From Megalopta genalis (taxonomy: Eukaryota > Arthropoda > Insecta > Hymenoptera > Halictidae): a DNA stretch of 64,000 nucleotides. How positions within the stretch are numbered: the first letter of the stretch is position 1; the number at the start of each line of letters is the position of its first letter. A program made the translations under genes and the position numbers. This document shows positions 41,588 through 52,239 of this stretch, in pieces. Where the stretch lies: the NCBI RefSeq assembly GCF_051020955.1, contig NC_135022.1:9078463-9142462 (forward strand). Direction: 5' to 3'. The notes beneath the pieces are model-generated. The model was not told where the DNA came from, made no database searches, and saw nothing but the letters and a program-made list of their open reading frames with translations.

Positions 41588-44500
41588 TTTCCTGTCTCTT
41601 TCTCCTTCGGCGACGCTCGATCGCCTCGCATCAACAGATCCGCTCCGGATTCGACGGTGAACGGGGTCCGGCGTTGGTCCCGACGGCCGTGACGATAGTT
41701 CGCGATTCGTTCATTTTCGAGGCAAATATTTCCCAGACGATTGCAGATATTACGTCGCTGTTGTTGCATGGAAAAGTTTCAGGGTAATGTTCGAGGCGAA
41801 TGTGCGAACCGCGACGAAGGCGTACCGAGAGAAAAACCGAAGGGGAAAGGGCAGATCGATGGAAAATTGTTCCGATTCGAGTGCACGCCGTTCGCAGTTT
41901 TCTACGTATGCACGGCTCGTTCGCCAACGATTTTTCAAGCTTCCCGTCGTTCGCGTGTCCCTGTTCTTCGTCACGAAGAAACTTCGCCGAAAACCGTGTC
42001 CCCCGCACGCACTCGCGCGCGCACGCACACGCGCATCCTCGGTTCGCTCGGAGGTATTTACCAATACAATTCGGACAAACGTACTTTCGTCGAGTCGTTG
42101 AACACGATATACATAAATACAGCCGATTTTACGTGTTTCTACAGTTACAAAAAGACCGAGAAATGCTATATTCGGAACCGGTATTTCGGTACCGAGCGAA
42201 CCGAACGCGATAATCGCGAGCACGACAAATTGGAGCAACGCTCTGGTCGAAAGTACGAAGACGTTCGAAAATATGGTTCACATTCGAGAAGAATTCGGCG
42301 GAGAAGAATTCCGCCACCGGTCGAACCGAGAAGCTTGCGATTCGTTGGCGAAACGTTATCCGGACAACATTTTCACCGTTCGGCTGCTGACGTACTTTTT
42401 CATAATAAGAAGAGAGCTCCTCGGCGGTCGAACGGGACTTACGATCGAAGAGAACTTACGTTTGCTCAGAGATATCGTTGAAGATCGATTACCGATTCCG
42501 ACTATCGACCGACGATTCGAACGAATACCGGAGCAAAGACACCGCACAGAAGTTTCGCGGGCAAATTTTACGAGAGAACGATCGTCGGCGCGTACAATGT
42601 GTCGCAAAGCGAATCGTGCCGGTACGAATCGTTGTAGCACGAAAAATAAAGTCGGCGCGGCGAACGCGGCGACCGAGGGATCTCGCGCGTCGCTCACGAT
42701 TGCGCTCGTTCCCTCTTCAGGAAAACTTCTTATTTAGGAAACCCTTCGCAATTGGCCGACTAGAACGCACTCGTTTGGCGCAGCTCATAAATAAAATGTT
42801 TACCGGCTAGACAACCGGGGAATAGGACGTCGAATTCGCTTTCCCCTCTGCCATTCGGTAGCGCGCATTTGTCATGCCACTTTTGAAACGGCAACCCTTC
42901 CCTCTCGATCGCGATACGCCGATCGCTGCAGCGATCATCGGGTGGTCGTTACGACCACGTTACTTTTCTTCGTGCCGTAACAGAGAAGTATTCTCGCATA
43001 GTTCCTTTTCTCTCTTTGCACTTTGATATTTTATTATCCGGACGTATCGATCTCGATAGCATTTAATCTAACAGCTGTCGAAGTGATTTTTATACAATTT
43101 TCTTTGGACAAAATTATTTACAACGCGGGCATAAACTATTTACGAATATATAGATGCGTTCTTAAACTGCGAGAAAACTTATTTTTTTTTTATATCGCAT
43201 TTGTGCTTATTCGTTTATTTATTTTCTTGTTCTTTTTATTTCTTTACTTCTCCGCGTTGTACCGAACTTTGTCGTACGAAATCAATGTAGGATATTATTG
43301 ATCGACGTTTGCACACATCTGTAACTCGTAATTATCGTGTAACTGTATTTTAGCGCTCGCTCGACTGCTCTATAATTTTCGCAGATTCGTTCTATATAAT
43401 ATACTATTATATATAATTATATATACTATATACTATTCTATATAATATACTATATAATATACTATTCGCGTACAAAATATGTTACACATCGAATTGGATA
43501 TGATCGAACGAGCGATAATACGGAGTCGTTTATACGGAGCGTAATGTAAATATAATGAAATAAGCAAAATTTTCATTCGATCGTAACTTTTATACGACTT
43601 CGTTTAAAAAGAAAAAAACAAATCAGAATCTCCGTACAGCGTTCGCTAATTAATTATTCGTCGACGGAGGTTGTACCGTATTCGCCGTATTAACCGAATC
43701 GATATAGCATGTGTCGTTTCTATACTTTCGTAATTGAACTGAAATTTCAAGTTGAAGCGGATAAATCGGATCCAAGGTTATCAACTATTCCAAGACATCC
43801 GACCCGTGTATTATATTTTGCATGAAACATAAATACTTATTGTCAGCTGATAAGCGACGCGCAACCACATGTGCGTTTTCCCACCTGAGGAAAGCCAACA
43901 TTGTAGGGAAGGTCTGCGACGGTACGTAACCATGGACAGAAGGGGTGAATCACCCCATCCACGCGTTGTATCGTTGTTTTAAAATCGGCCACGCTATTGC
44001 AGCATCGAACATATTTTCGCTCTGGTTATTTGCTAAAATTGAACTCGAAGTTAATCCTTTTGTAAAATAATAATAATAATAGTGATAATAGTGATGATAA
44101 TAATAACAAACGCGCTATAAAGTTTCTCGGGTGCGCATCTTTGCGAATAATTACCGGACTTTTAAATCAAAAATTGTCCGTATCGATGAAACCAAGAACA
44201 GGGTGATTAGAAATTGATTTCTTTTATGCTTCGCTTAACAGATTTGTTCAACGATGTCCCATTTCTCCTGCAAACAAGACACATTGTTAATATTGTTTCT
44301 CTTGCAATGAAAAAAAGGTATCGTCCGTAGGAAAAAGAATCTGCTTTCGTGCCCGAATACAATCGGAACGTATCTCATTGTCAGCGGTGCTAAAACACTG
44401 CTATCGAACAAACAAAGGAAGCGATCGACGTTTAGCGTTTCGAAACAATTAACGCGTCTCTCGGTCACCGATATTCCTCCCTGCCAGTGAACGAAAGCCT

Positions 44501-44685
44501 GTTCACCGATATAAACGGCACGAACATTCCTGCGAAACCGTGCTTCGTCGGGCTAATTTGCAGACAAAGTGTACTCTCGAGCGTACGTCGAACCATTCGA
44601 TACGACCGAATCGCGGGACAATTTGTTGCGCTACGAGCGTGCGAATTTCATTTACACGGTGGCGCATAAAGTGGACGGATCGAAA
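41588..44685. other. Intergenic, with the GC-to-AT composition change
   Basis: Upstream of the MYND gene the open frames do not look coding and may be 5' UTR or promoter. From about 42.8 kb the sequence becomes AT-rich, with a TATA/ATAATATACTAT cluster (43395-43470). No gene is supported before the CFAP45 exon at 44686, although a short open frame at 44488-44575 with an acceptor-like start cannot be excluded as an upstream exon. Confidence 0.55.
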
Positions 44686-46691
44686 ATGGCTACAGTTTGC
44701 ACGACGTCGTTGTCGAAGTGTCAGAACGGAAAACTCAAGTTTTGCCCGAGTCAACCGAAAAAAGCCGGCAACTGCGAATGCAAAAGCGGCGGCCATGCGA
44801 AATATGGTTGCGTCCCTTGCAACGGAAAAGAGGTAGAGTATCTCGCATGTTTGGTACAACTACGAACGCTTCTACTACCACGCGGTTCTAGAAAGATCAA
44901 AAAACTAACGTTTTACGCATATATTTTCAATTTGTGCTTTTAAAGAACACCGCCAAATGATCTTATTTTTCATGTAACCAGTCGACCAAAGGAAGAGTCA
45001 AGATCCGGGGAACCATGAAAACGATCGCGAGAAAGAAGCCGATCGCCCCGAGAGTCTTGACCAGGAAGGAGTACGAACAATTTCGGATGTGCGGCGACGC
45101 TGTCCCGGAAGAAGATCGCGAACAAGCCCTGAAAGCGGAGGCAGAGAAAAGGGAGAGACTCGTGGCGGAAAGCATGGCGAGAAAAGAAGAGTTCCGTAAG
45201 CTGGACATGGAGAGACCCCGGGAGAAAAGCGAGGAGCTGGCAGAGATCGAGGAGGAGGCCAGGAAAAGGACTGGATACGTGCTGGAGCGAGCGCGTAATA
45301 TGAGACTGGAACAGGAAGAGGAGATACAGAAGTGTAACAGGATTATTTTGGAAACGAAGTGCCGTGCCGTACGCGATGCACAGGTGAACGAACGATAAGA
45401 TAACACCTTGAGTTCAGATTTATTTCGTTGCGACAGAGAAACGTTGGCATTATTTTAACGCGTTAACCCTGTAGTTAGCGGAGAGAAAACTGATGGAGAC
45501 CGAGTTGGAGGAGGAGGAGAAGCGTTTGAACGACATGATGGAGAACGAGAGGAGATGGGCGATCAAAGAAGAGCTGAAAAAGGAGCAACAGGAGATAGCC
45601 AAGAAATTGGAGTTCGCGAACAGTCTGAAGGGCCAAATACGCGAGAACGAGGAACAAAGGCTTTTGGATTTTGCTAGGAAGCAGGAGGAAAGCCGACTGA
45701 TTAATTTAAGCAACATCGCCTGGCAGCAATCCGAGATTGCCAAGCTGCAAAACAGGGAGGCCGATTTCGCCCGAGTTCGACAGGAAATCGCGGAGGGGAA
45801 CAAACAATTGAAACATCTGAAAGCCATGGAGGAACAGGAAAATATAATCGTTGATCTTAGGTACGATGTTCGTTGTCTCGTGGAACCGTTTCGCGATTCG
45901 ATCCACGCTTCATTGCAGGATTCGGGAGTACCAAATGGAGAAACAAGGAAGAGAGGCGAGGCTGGCCGAGGAACGAAGACTGGAGAAACGAAGGAAGGAC
46001 GAGGATAAAGCGAAAGTTGCGTCTCAGACGTTGCGAGATCAGGACACGCAAGTATACCGCTTTCGAGAATCTATGGAAACTTCAAACTCGACATCGAGTC
46101 AATTGTTTATTCGTTCTAGGCACGAATAGAGGAGCTAACCGTTGCCCGGATTCAGGAAGAAGTGGAACGAGAATGGAGGCAAAAAGAGAAGGAGGAGGCT
46201 CTGGGGCGAGCTCGGGCTCGGAAGAGTCTCGCGGAAGAGCGAGAGAAACAGATCGATAATAAACGAATAATGCAGGCGATCGAGATCGAACGAGAGCGGC
46301 GCGAGTTTGAAAAAATCGTGCGCGTTCAAAAGGAAGCTTTCTGCCGAGAGCAGAAAGAGCTTGAGAAGAAGCAACGGCAAGCCTTGAAGCACAGGAGCGA
46401 GATACTGAAACAGGTCCGTTTCTTAGTTTCTCGAATGAAAATAGGAAATAACGTTTGAAACTAAACACGTCCGTAATGGGATTTTGTTCACAGGTAAACG
46501 AGAAGGAAAGGAAACGCATCGAAGCTAGGCAAAAGATGTTCGAGGAAGGTCTGGCGATTCGCACGGAGACTGAAATACGTAAGAAACAATTGCGGGAAGC
46601 GATGGAGAAGAAATGTGACGAGATGAGGAGCAACAAAGTACCTGATATGTACATAAACGAAGTGAAACGAATGATCGAGAATATCCATTGA
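44686..46691 (+). CDS. CFAP45: Cilia- and flagella-associated protein 45 (CFAP45/CCDC19)
   Basis: Exons 44686-44832 (provisional first), 44982-45383, 45475-45860, 45919-46051, 46120-46413 and 46494-46691 (TGA), all phase-consistent, about 519 residues against roughly 550 in vertebrates. From the second exon the protein is a nearly continuous charged coiled coil of the trichohyalin/plectin-homology type. RARNMRLEQEEEIQKCNRII, ETKCRAVRDAQ and the C-terminal VPDMYINEVKR align with vertebrate CFAP45. CFAP45 is a microtubule inner protein of motile axonemes; in insects the expected sites are sperm flagella and possibly chordotonal cilia. The first exon (good Kozak context, AAAATGG) encodes an unexpected Cys-rich stretch with eight Cys in 49 residues; the true start may differ. 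Confidence 0.9.
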
Positions 46692-46757
46692 AAAGTACAC
46701 GTATATTTTTATGTATATCTCTGCTTCCGGAGTTCATAGGCTACCGCTTGTTTCGCG

Positions 46758-48528
46758 TTATTTCCATAACATGACAACGTTCGGATCGCGCTCAACGATA
46801 TCTTCTATCTGTGCCGCCGACTGGCCCGTACTGCAACATATTTCGTCGAGGCTATACGTTCCCGTGAAATATTTGTACACGGGATTGTTTTTCATCTCGT
46901 CGCTGCAAGGCAATCCTGGCAGACATATCGGATACTGGAATAAAAAAAAAAGGAGAAAAGGAGGGTGACGAATTTGTATAAAGATAAAAATATAGTAATG
47001 TTTCTTTGGTAAAAATAACAAGGTTGAGAAGTTACACCTTGTACACTCTACGAATGAGGCCTTCGATGAGACCAAATTGTACCAGCCTTCTTTCGTTGAT
47101 TCTCAGATTCTGAGGATTAAGTCTTTGGCATAAGTCTCTCATGCTACTACCGTGTGTCATGCTCGCGTACATTCTGTATATGTCCCTGAGATACGCGGGT
47201 TGCCTAGCTGTGAAAAACATAGTTTTGTCAAATGCATTCTCCAGCTTCTCCGAATATTTACATTGGAGATACGAAGCTTACGAAATTTCGATGCGTATGC
47301 TATACATCGTTCTTGTAACTTGGTATTTTCTGCCAACACTTTCAATTTCGATGTTGCTGCGTAAACGTTGCTATACTGGAATATCGGAATCAACGTTACC
47401 ACGCCGTAATATCTGAAAGAGAAATAATATTACTTGAATCGAGTAAACTCTACGAGACGAATTCTTGCGCGCGTAAATATTTACACAAGATTCTGCACAC
47501 AGCTCTTAACAAGATTGTTCTCTACGTCTGCTTCCGCTGCTATTCGTGCAACGTGATTAAATCCATCGATATAAGGCAACACTTGTTGCGTAGTCAAATC
47601 CCACTGATCGCTCTGAAATGCTTCGCGGCCTTCGAAGAATATCGGTACCTGATGATCAAGAACTGGTTTCGGCTCAGGTGCTAACTTTATGACTTTCAAG
47701 TGGGACGTCATTGTCCCCTCTAATAAAACATTATACTTCATATTTTTGATATACCTAGGTAAAAGTATTGGTTTCGAGTACTTTTTACCTGTTAGCGTAC
47801 ACATTTTGTGCATATTTAGATCCTGCATTACCTGTTGAAGCATTTCTGCTAACCTTGTTTTATCGTCGGATGCTGACAAAAAACAATTTTCTATTTCAAG
47901 AGCCATCTGAAAGATCGAAGTTACGGTATAAGTCGAGGAAACGAGTGTAACAGCGATTGTAACAAAAGTTCCCATTGATCTTTTTTGAACCTTATAAACA
48001 AACGCGCGTTTACCAAGAAGTCAGACATCTTTTTAACAACAGGTTCGTAGTGTACTGTACGAGCTCCTGCGTCGCATACGAAGCATAAATTAAAATAAAA
48101 AGCATTTCTTGCGTACTTCTTATCGTCAATTTTTACAGGGAATCCTAGAATCTTGTAGTCTTTTAAAGTTCTGTGAAAACGATGAAAACTTCCATTAATT
48201 TTATAACCGATTAAATCGATGCTCTCGATCGAAAGCAATACTTACACGGTAATAGTACTACGTTGCAATTGTGCCTTTGGTATGATATATACGCTGACAT
48301 TATCAAAAATGTCCTTTGAAATGAAGTTATCTGGCACCTGGAAAAAATTAAATCGCATCACGTTTGTATTACTTACGATTCAACCAAAATCGGTAATACG
48401 CGAAAGTTGCTAACCTGACAAGTAATTTTTGGACCGGCAATATGATGAAATTCTGAGAAAAATATACATCTAATAGGATCTTCTTGTCCCTTGTTGTCTG
48501 TATCATTCACCACTGTTACCGACATCAT
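46758..48528 (-). CDS. Nprl2: GATOR1 complex subunit NPRL2
   Basis: Eight exons on the minus strand: 48528-48415 (two ATGs in tandem; the upstream one taken), 48337-48246, 48170-48014, 47906-47789, 47719-47485, 47412-47282, 47207-47038 and 46934-46758 (TAA), all in phase, 397 residues. Family signatures: IRCIFFSEFHHIAGPKITCQ, KKYARNAFYFNLCFVCDAGA, QWDLTTQQVLPYIDGF, EADVENNLVKSCVQNL and the C-terminal DEICCSTG with the final CWK-like MLWK. NPRL2 with NPRL3 and DEPDC5 forms GATOR1, the GAP for Rag GTPases that silences TORC1 at the lysosome when amino acids are scarce. All introns are short (70-107 bp). The stop lies 66 bp from the CFAP45 stop on the other strand. Confidence 0.96.
46939..46944 (+). 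terminator. Possible CFAP45 polyadenylation signal
   Basis: AATAAA followed by an A run on the plus strand. It lies beyond the last NPRL2 exon in antisense, so a CFAP45 transcript ending here would overlap the whole NPRL2 terminal exon. The same bases form part of the NPRL2 polypyrimidine tract and acceptor. Confidence 0.4.
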
Positions 48529-49339
48529 TTTCCTATTTCGATTAAACAATGTTAAAATGTATTTCTATTCTATGCCAATACAAGTTACAACTACTAGTAA
48601 ATAAATTTCTACCGTACTAACAAACATTCATGTTGAATGATCAAGTTCATAAAATCCAAAATCCATCCTCAACGTATGCTTGGATAAAAAAATCTTCTTG
48701 TTGACATAATTTATAAAGTGTCAATTGTATTTGTTTAAAAATATTGAGAGGCATCACTGACATCCACATAACCTATGTGGATACATTATTGCGTTCCCTC
48801 TGCAATTACAATCTGTACGAATTTGTAACAATCTGCAATCTGAGACTGCGGTTGGATCTGTCTACAATAACGGACAATGTCGTAAACAGTCGTGAAACAT
48901 TACGACCAGTCACATCGCCCGCTTGATGCTTGACGACGACCAACGGTAACGACCAATGACACGATCTCTTTGCCGTGACGTCATATTTTCAAATTCCCAC
49001 TCCTCACTAAGCATGTGCATACATGAAGCAAACACCTCCAGGCCGCAGCTTGATCCGTTTGCGAAGGTCCATATAGAAATTTTCTTTGCCCTGATTGGCT
49101 GAGGATTCACTGCGGATTGGATACACGCTAAAATGGTGGGGTATATATGTGCTAGGCAGTAAAAAAAGCCTGCAGTTGTAGGCTTCCCGTTACTGTAACA
49201 TACGAAATGACAAACAAAAGATAGTTGAGAAGATTGGTTGCCCTACCATGTGATTTAGTAATACAAAAATCGCATCCTGAGAACATAAAATATGGTAATT
49301 TAGTGTAATTTACATGTATTCAAACAGTAATTTAACATA
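48529..49339. other. NPRL2 upstream region with promoter-like block
   Basis: No open frame supported. The block about 49040-49145 has a CCAAT-box-type TGATTGGCTGA and AAAATGGTGG and recurs at 52730-52865. Confidence 0.5.
49046..49145. repeat. Promoter-like block, copy 1
   Basis: CACCTCCAGGCCGCAGCTTG, AAATTTTCTTTGC, CTGATTGGCTGA, TTCACT and GATTGGATACACG...AAAATGG match 52735-52865 in order and orientation. It holds inverted CCAAT motifs. It could be a duplicated NPRL2-type promoter or part of an unrecognised repeat. Confidence 0.6.
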
Positions 49340-49572
49340 CAATGACTCTTATTAATATTCGGACACACCTATTAAAACAGAATAACTGTTTTAAAACTGT
49401 ACGAAACGACTTAAATTTTTTTTTTAATAATAGTAGTGTTTGTCTAATAAACAATTACTAGAATGCTTTTTTCAGTTTTGCTATTGCTTCGGATGATAAA
49501 AAAAAGTAACAACAAAATTGAAAGAAAGTATTTTAGTCATTGTCGATGTCCAAATATAAATAAGGGTCACCG
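49340..49572. mobile_element. Tc1-like MITE, copy 2
   Basis: A 233-bp element directly bordered by TA on both sides. The left end CAATGACTCTTATTAATATT and the inverse of the right end CGGTGACCCTTATTTATATT form about 26-bp terminal inverted repeats, both continuing into a GGACA block. No coding capacity. Same family as 34606-34870. Confidence 0.88.
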
Positions 49573-49923
49573 TATGTATCAAAATGTATTTTATGTGATA
49601 TTCATGATATCGGATTTATAGTTGCTGAGTTTACCAAGCAAACAGGAGATCGCACAAATTTACCATCAACTGATAACCGAAGTAGTTGCATTAACTTATC
49701 AACTGGAAAAAGAGAAAGTAAGTACAGATCATTTAACCCATTTGCATCGAAACATCAGCGACGTTCAACTGACGAGTGAATCTTATCACCACGCGTGGTC
49801 GATCGTGTGTGCAGTAACGCGCATTGAAATTATTCATCGATGACATTTTTTTATACAAAAGGAAAAACAAATATTTTTTATAATAAAATAAATTTATTTA
49901 AGTTAAATGAGCATATTAATAAA

Positions 49924-51483
49924 TTAACGTTCGTGAAATTCTTTAAAGTGGTCAATACATAATGCTTTATCACAAACATGGCATTTAAAGACTGTCTCCC
50001 GTCGAATTGACTTACTTAAACATAGAACGCATCGTTTTGAAGTTTTATTCCCCTTTGCTGGAGTTGCAGGTATCCGTACAGGAAAATGCCTGCCAGTAAA
50101 TCGCATAATGGTATCATTGACAGATGCCTTATTTACATTTATGTTGGGTAAAAATTTATCAATAATTTCTTCTGATAATAACTGTTTAAACACATGAAAC
50201 GCTCGATCTTTCTTATTATTTTTAAAAATTATATAACTGTTCAGCAACATCATGCCAATAAAATAAAAAAATATTTTTTTATAGGCTTTTTTACATCGTC
50301 GAATAGTACGAAATTTGAACATCTGATCACCAACATCAACTCCACCCATATATTTATTGTAATCTGCTACTGCGGTTGGTTTCAAACTCTTTTCTCCAGT
50401 ATATCGACTTCGTTTCCCTGTTTCAGCAAAATTTAAATCATGCATAGTAGTTAGCATAACGACATCTTTTTTGTCCTTCCACTTTATCGCCGCTATCTCT
50501 TTTGTACTAAATATAACAGCTTCCCCCTTTTGTAGTAGGTGTGATTTTAATTCTGGTGGCATCCCTTTCCTATTTATTCTCGCTGTTCCACATACATTTG
50601 TTTTCATGTTAAATAATTCTCGATACAATGTTGGTGAACTGTACCAGTTATCAAGGAATAAGCAATACCCCCTGTGCAATAATTGACTCTCTTTTAACAA
50701 ATTGGTTACAACATTTCTGGTAGCAGATCCTGTATCAGTTTTATCGTTTCCTGTATATATATTGAAATTATGTATGTATCGCGATTGTGAATCACAAAGT
50801 TTATAAAACTTGACACCGAATCTCGCACGTTTTGTTCGAATAAATTGTATGTAATGTAAACGACATCTAGACGCCATTAGTGATTCATCAATGGAAATGT
50901 TTTTATTTGGGACATACATGCGAATGAAAGTTTTCTTTACAATTTCAGTAACTTCTCGAATTTTAGTCAGTGCATCATTAGGATTATCTGTACTGGAAAA
51001 GTGTAAATTTTGGGAGATAGAAATAAATCGGTTACGGCTCATGATATTCTTAAAATACGGAGTTTCTATACTTTTATCTGCCGACCAATAGCTTTGAATC
51101 GTGGGCTTGGAAATTAGGCTCATTAAAATATTTAAGGCAATAAATATTTTTAATTCGTTCTCTTCAAGAGGTATAAAGTCTGCGTCACTTGCTCCATATT
51201 TATTTGTTTCGGTAATTATTTTTGTAATCAACTCCTTGTTAAAAAATAGTTCAAAAACCTCCCTTCTAGACAGACCTTGTGTATTTACGGTTACACCACC
51301 CGCACTTGAAAAAGGATGTATAATGGGAGTATGATTTTCGGCTTTCCACACGTACTCTTCATTTATAAAACTATCGCACTGTTCATTTTCCTTATCAGAA
51401 CTTGACGAAATCCTCTGGCAACGTTTTCTAGGACGTCGTACCTCGTCAATACTTGAATCCGAATCAGGATACTCAAAATCCAT
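49924..51483 (-). CDS. PiggyBac-type transposase, intact
   Basis: 519 residues in one exon, ATG to TAA. The N-terminus is acidic with a basic patch (RRPRKRCQR, possible nuclear signal). The DDE_Tnp_1_7 domain carries the catalytic aspartates in SIDESL (about D199), LFLDNWYSS (about D278) and the third in GGVDVGDQ (about D383). A C-terminal Cys-rich domain (about 485-516, CVLC...CHVCDKALCIDHFKEF) resembles the RING/PHD-like end of piggyBac transposases, which binds the element ends. All catalytic residues are present, so activity is possible. It cuts and pastes at TTAA without leaving a footprint (family knowledge). Confidence 0.96.
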   Translation of the reverse strand: MDFEYPDSDSSIDEVRRPRKRCQRISSSSDKENEQCDSFINEEYVWKAENHTPIIHPFSSAGGVTVNTQGLSRREVFELFFNKELITKIITETNKYGASDADFIPLEENELKIFIALNILMSLISKPTIQSYWSADKSIETPYFKNIMSRNRFISISQNLHFSSTDNPNDALTKIREVTEIVKKTFIRMYVPNKNISIDESLMASRCRLHYIQFIRTKRARFGVKFYKLCDSQSRYIHNFNIYTGNDKTDTGSATRNVVTNLLKESQLLHRGYCLFLDNWYSSPTLYRELFNMKTNVCGTARINRKGMPPELKSHLLQKGEAVIFSTKEIAAIKWKDKKDVVMLTTMHDLNFAETGKRSRYTGEKSLKPTAVADYNKYMGGVDVGDQMFKFRTIRRCKKAYKKIFFYFIGMMLLNSYIIFKNNKKDRAFHVFKQLLSEEIIDKFLPNINVNKASVNDTIMRFTGRHFPVRIPATPAKGNKTSKRCVLCLSKSIRRETVFKCHVCDKALCIDHFKEFHER

Positions 51484-51738
51484 TGGGGCAACTAAATTTT
51501 AAATTATATATTATAAAATAAGATAATTTTCGAAACTCGGATTTCTTGAATTTAAATATAGATTGAAAGCACTTACTCATAGTGACAGTTTGAAAGATTT
51601 TCACAGAAAAAGTAAAACTTTTTTAGAATGATGTATATTAAACTGAATGAACTGAAACGCTCTCACAAATGATTAAACGTGATCTGTCCCAACTAAAAGA
51701 TATTTTCCGACTAAATACAAAAAAGACAACGTAAGCTA

Positions 51739-51880
51739 GCGGAATATTCCGCGCTTGGTGATAGTCGACTGTCGAGCTTCGCGATATATTCCGCGCTTGG
51801 TGATAGCTGACAGTCGCAGCTCGCGGAATATTCCGCGCTTGGTGATAGTCGACTGTCGCGGTTCGCGGAATATTCCGCGC
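51739..51880 (-). repeat. 42-bp subterminal palindromic repeats of the piggyBac element
   Basis: Units start at 51739, 51781, 51823 and a partial one at 51865. Each holds the 14-bp palindrome GCGGAATATTCCGC (the second slightly changed), then CTTGGTGATAG and a TCGACTGTCG/TGACAGTCG block. A single weak inverted match, CTTATCACCACGCG, is present at the other end (49782-49795). Such sites may be transposase-binding repeats. Confidence 0.9.
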
Positions 51881-52239
51881 AATGATGCAAATGGGTTAAG
51901 AACTGCTCCACGTGTATACAAAACGATAGGTTACAGTGTCAGTTAAGCTGGGGATTTTCATACTTCATTAGCTGATTTTTATGTGCCAGACAAAAATGTA
52001 GACATACAATATTTTTCAACTAATGACTATTAAAATCTTTTTGTGTATAGGAGGCTGTAGAAGAAAAAATACTGAGGAATTTGGAAGAACAAAGAAGAAG
52101 ATTGGAAGAACAAAGATGAAGATGTGGAAATACAAGTGGAGGACAAAGTAAAAAATAGCAATACTGAAGAAGAGAAATTAGAATTATATTATACTGATTC
52201 AGATTCTGATATTAATACCGTGACCTATTTCATTTTGTT

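Larger units (their letters stand above)
49737..51895 (-). mobile_element. Complete piggyBac-type transposon
   Basis: A 2,159-bp element flanked on both sides by the target site TTAA (49733-49736 and 51896-51899). It has matching terminal inverted repeats starting CCCATTTGCATC, one intact transposase gene on the minus strand and 42-bp subterminal repeats at the transposase start side. TTAA duplication and CCC-starting ends are diagnostic of the piggyBac superfamily. The lack of stops or frameshifts and the exact target duplication suggest a recent insertion. Confidence 0.95.
49622..52220 (+). pseudogene. Decayed gene fragment split by the piggyBac insertion
   Basis: An exon-like stretch 49622-49717 (acceptor ggatttatag, coding LPSKQEIAQIYHQLITEVVA and on to QLEKEK, donor AAA|gtaagt) joins in phase to 52051 onwards (acceptor tttgtgtatag; EAVEEKILRNLEEQRRRLEE). 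That frame ends at TGA 52117-52119, but a sister frame continues with an acidic tail (DEDVEIQVEDK..., YYTDSDSDIN) to about 52220, which points to a frameshift. The transposon at 49737-51895 lies inside the would-be intron. No start or upstream exon found. The source gene was not recognised; predicted helical and coiled-coil. Confidence 0.55.

Noticed and set aside
43850..43980. Possible tRNA or small RNA around a GGGGTGAATCACCCC hairpin
   Set aside because: No cloverleaf, no A/B box pair and no CCA-type context could be fitted.
51739..51880. CRISPR-like array
   Set aside because: Units are contiguous without unique spacers and lie inside a eukaryotic DNA transposon.
51711..51911. Minus-strand frame with repeated SPSAEYSA units
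   Set aside because: It reads through the 42-bp subterminal repeats of the piggyBac element; the period is a multiple of 3, so open frames are automatic.
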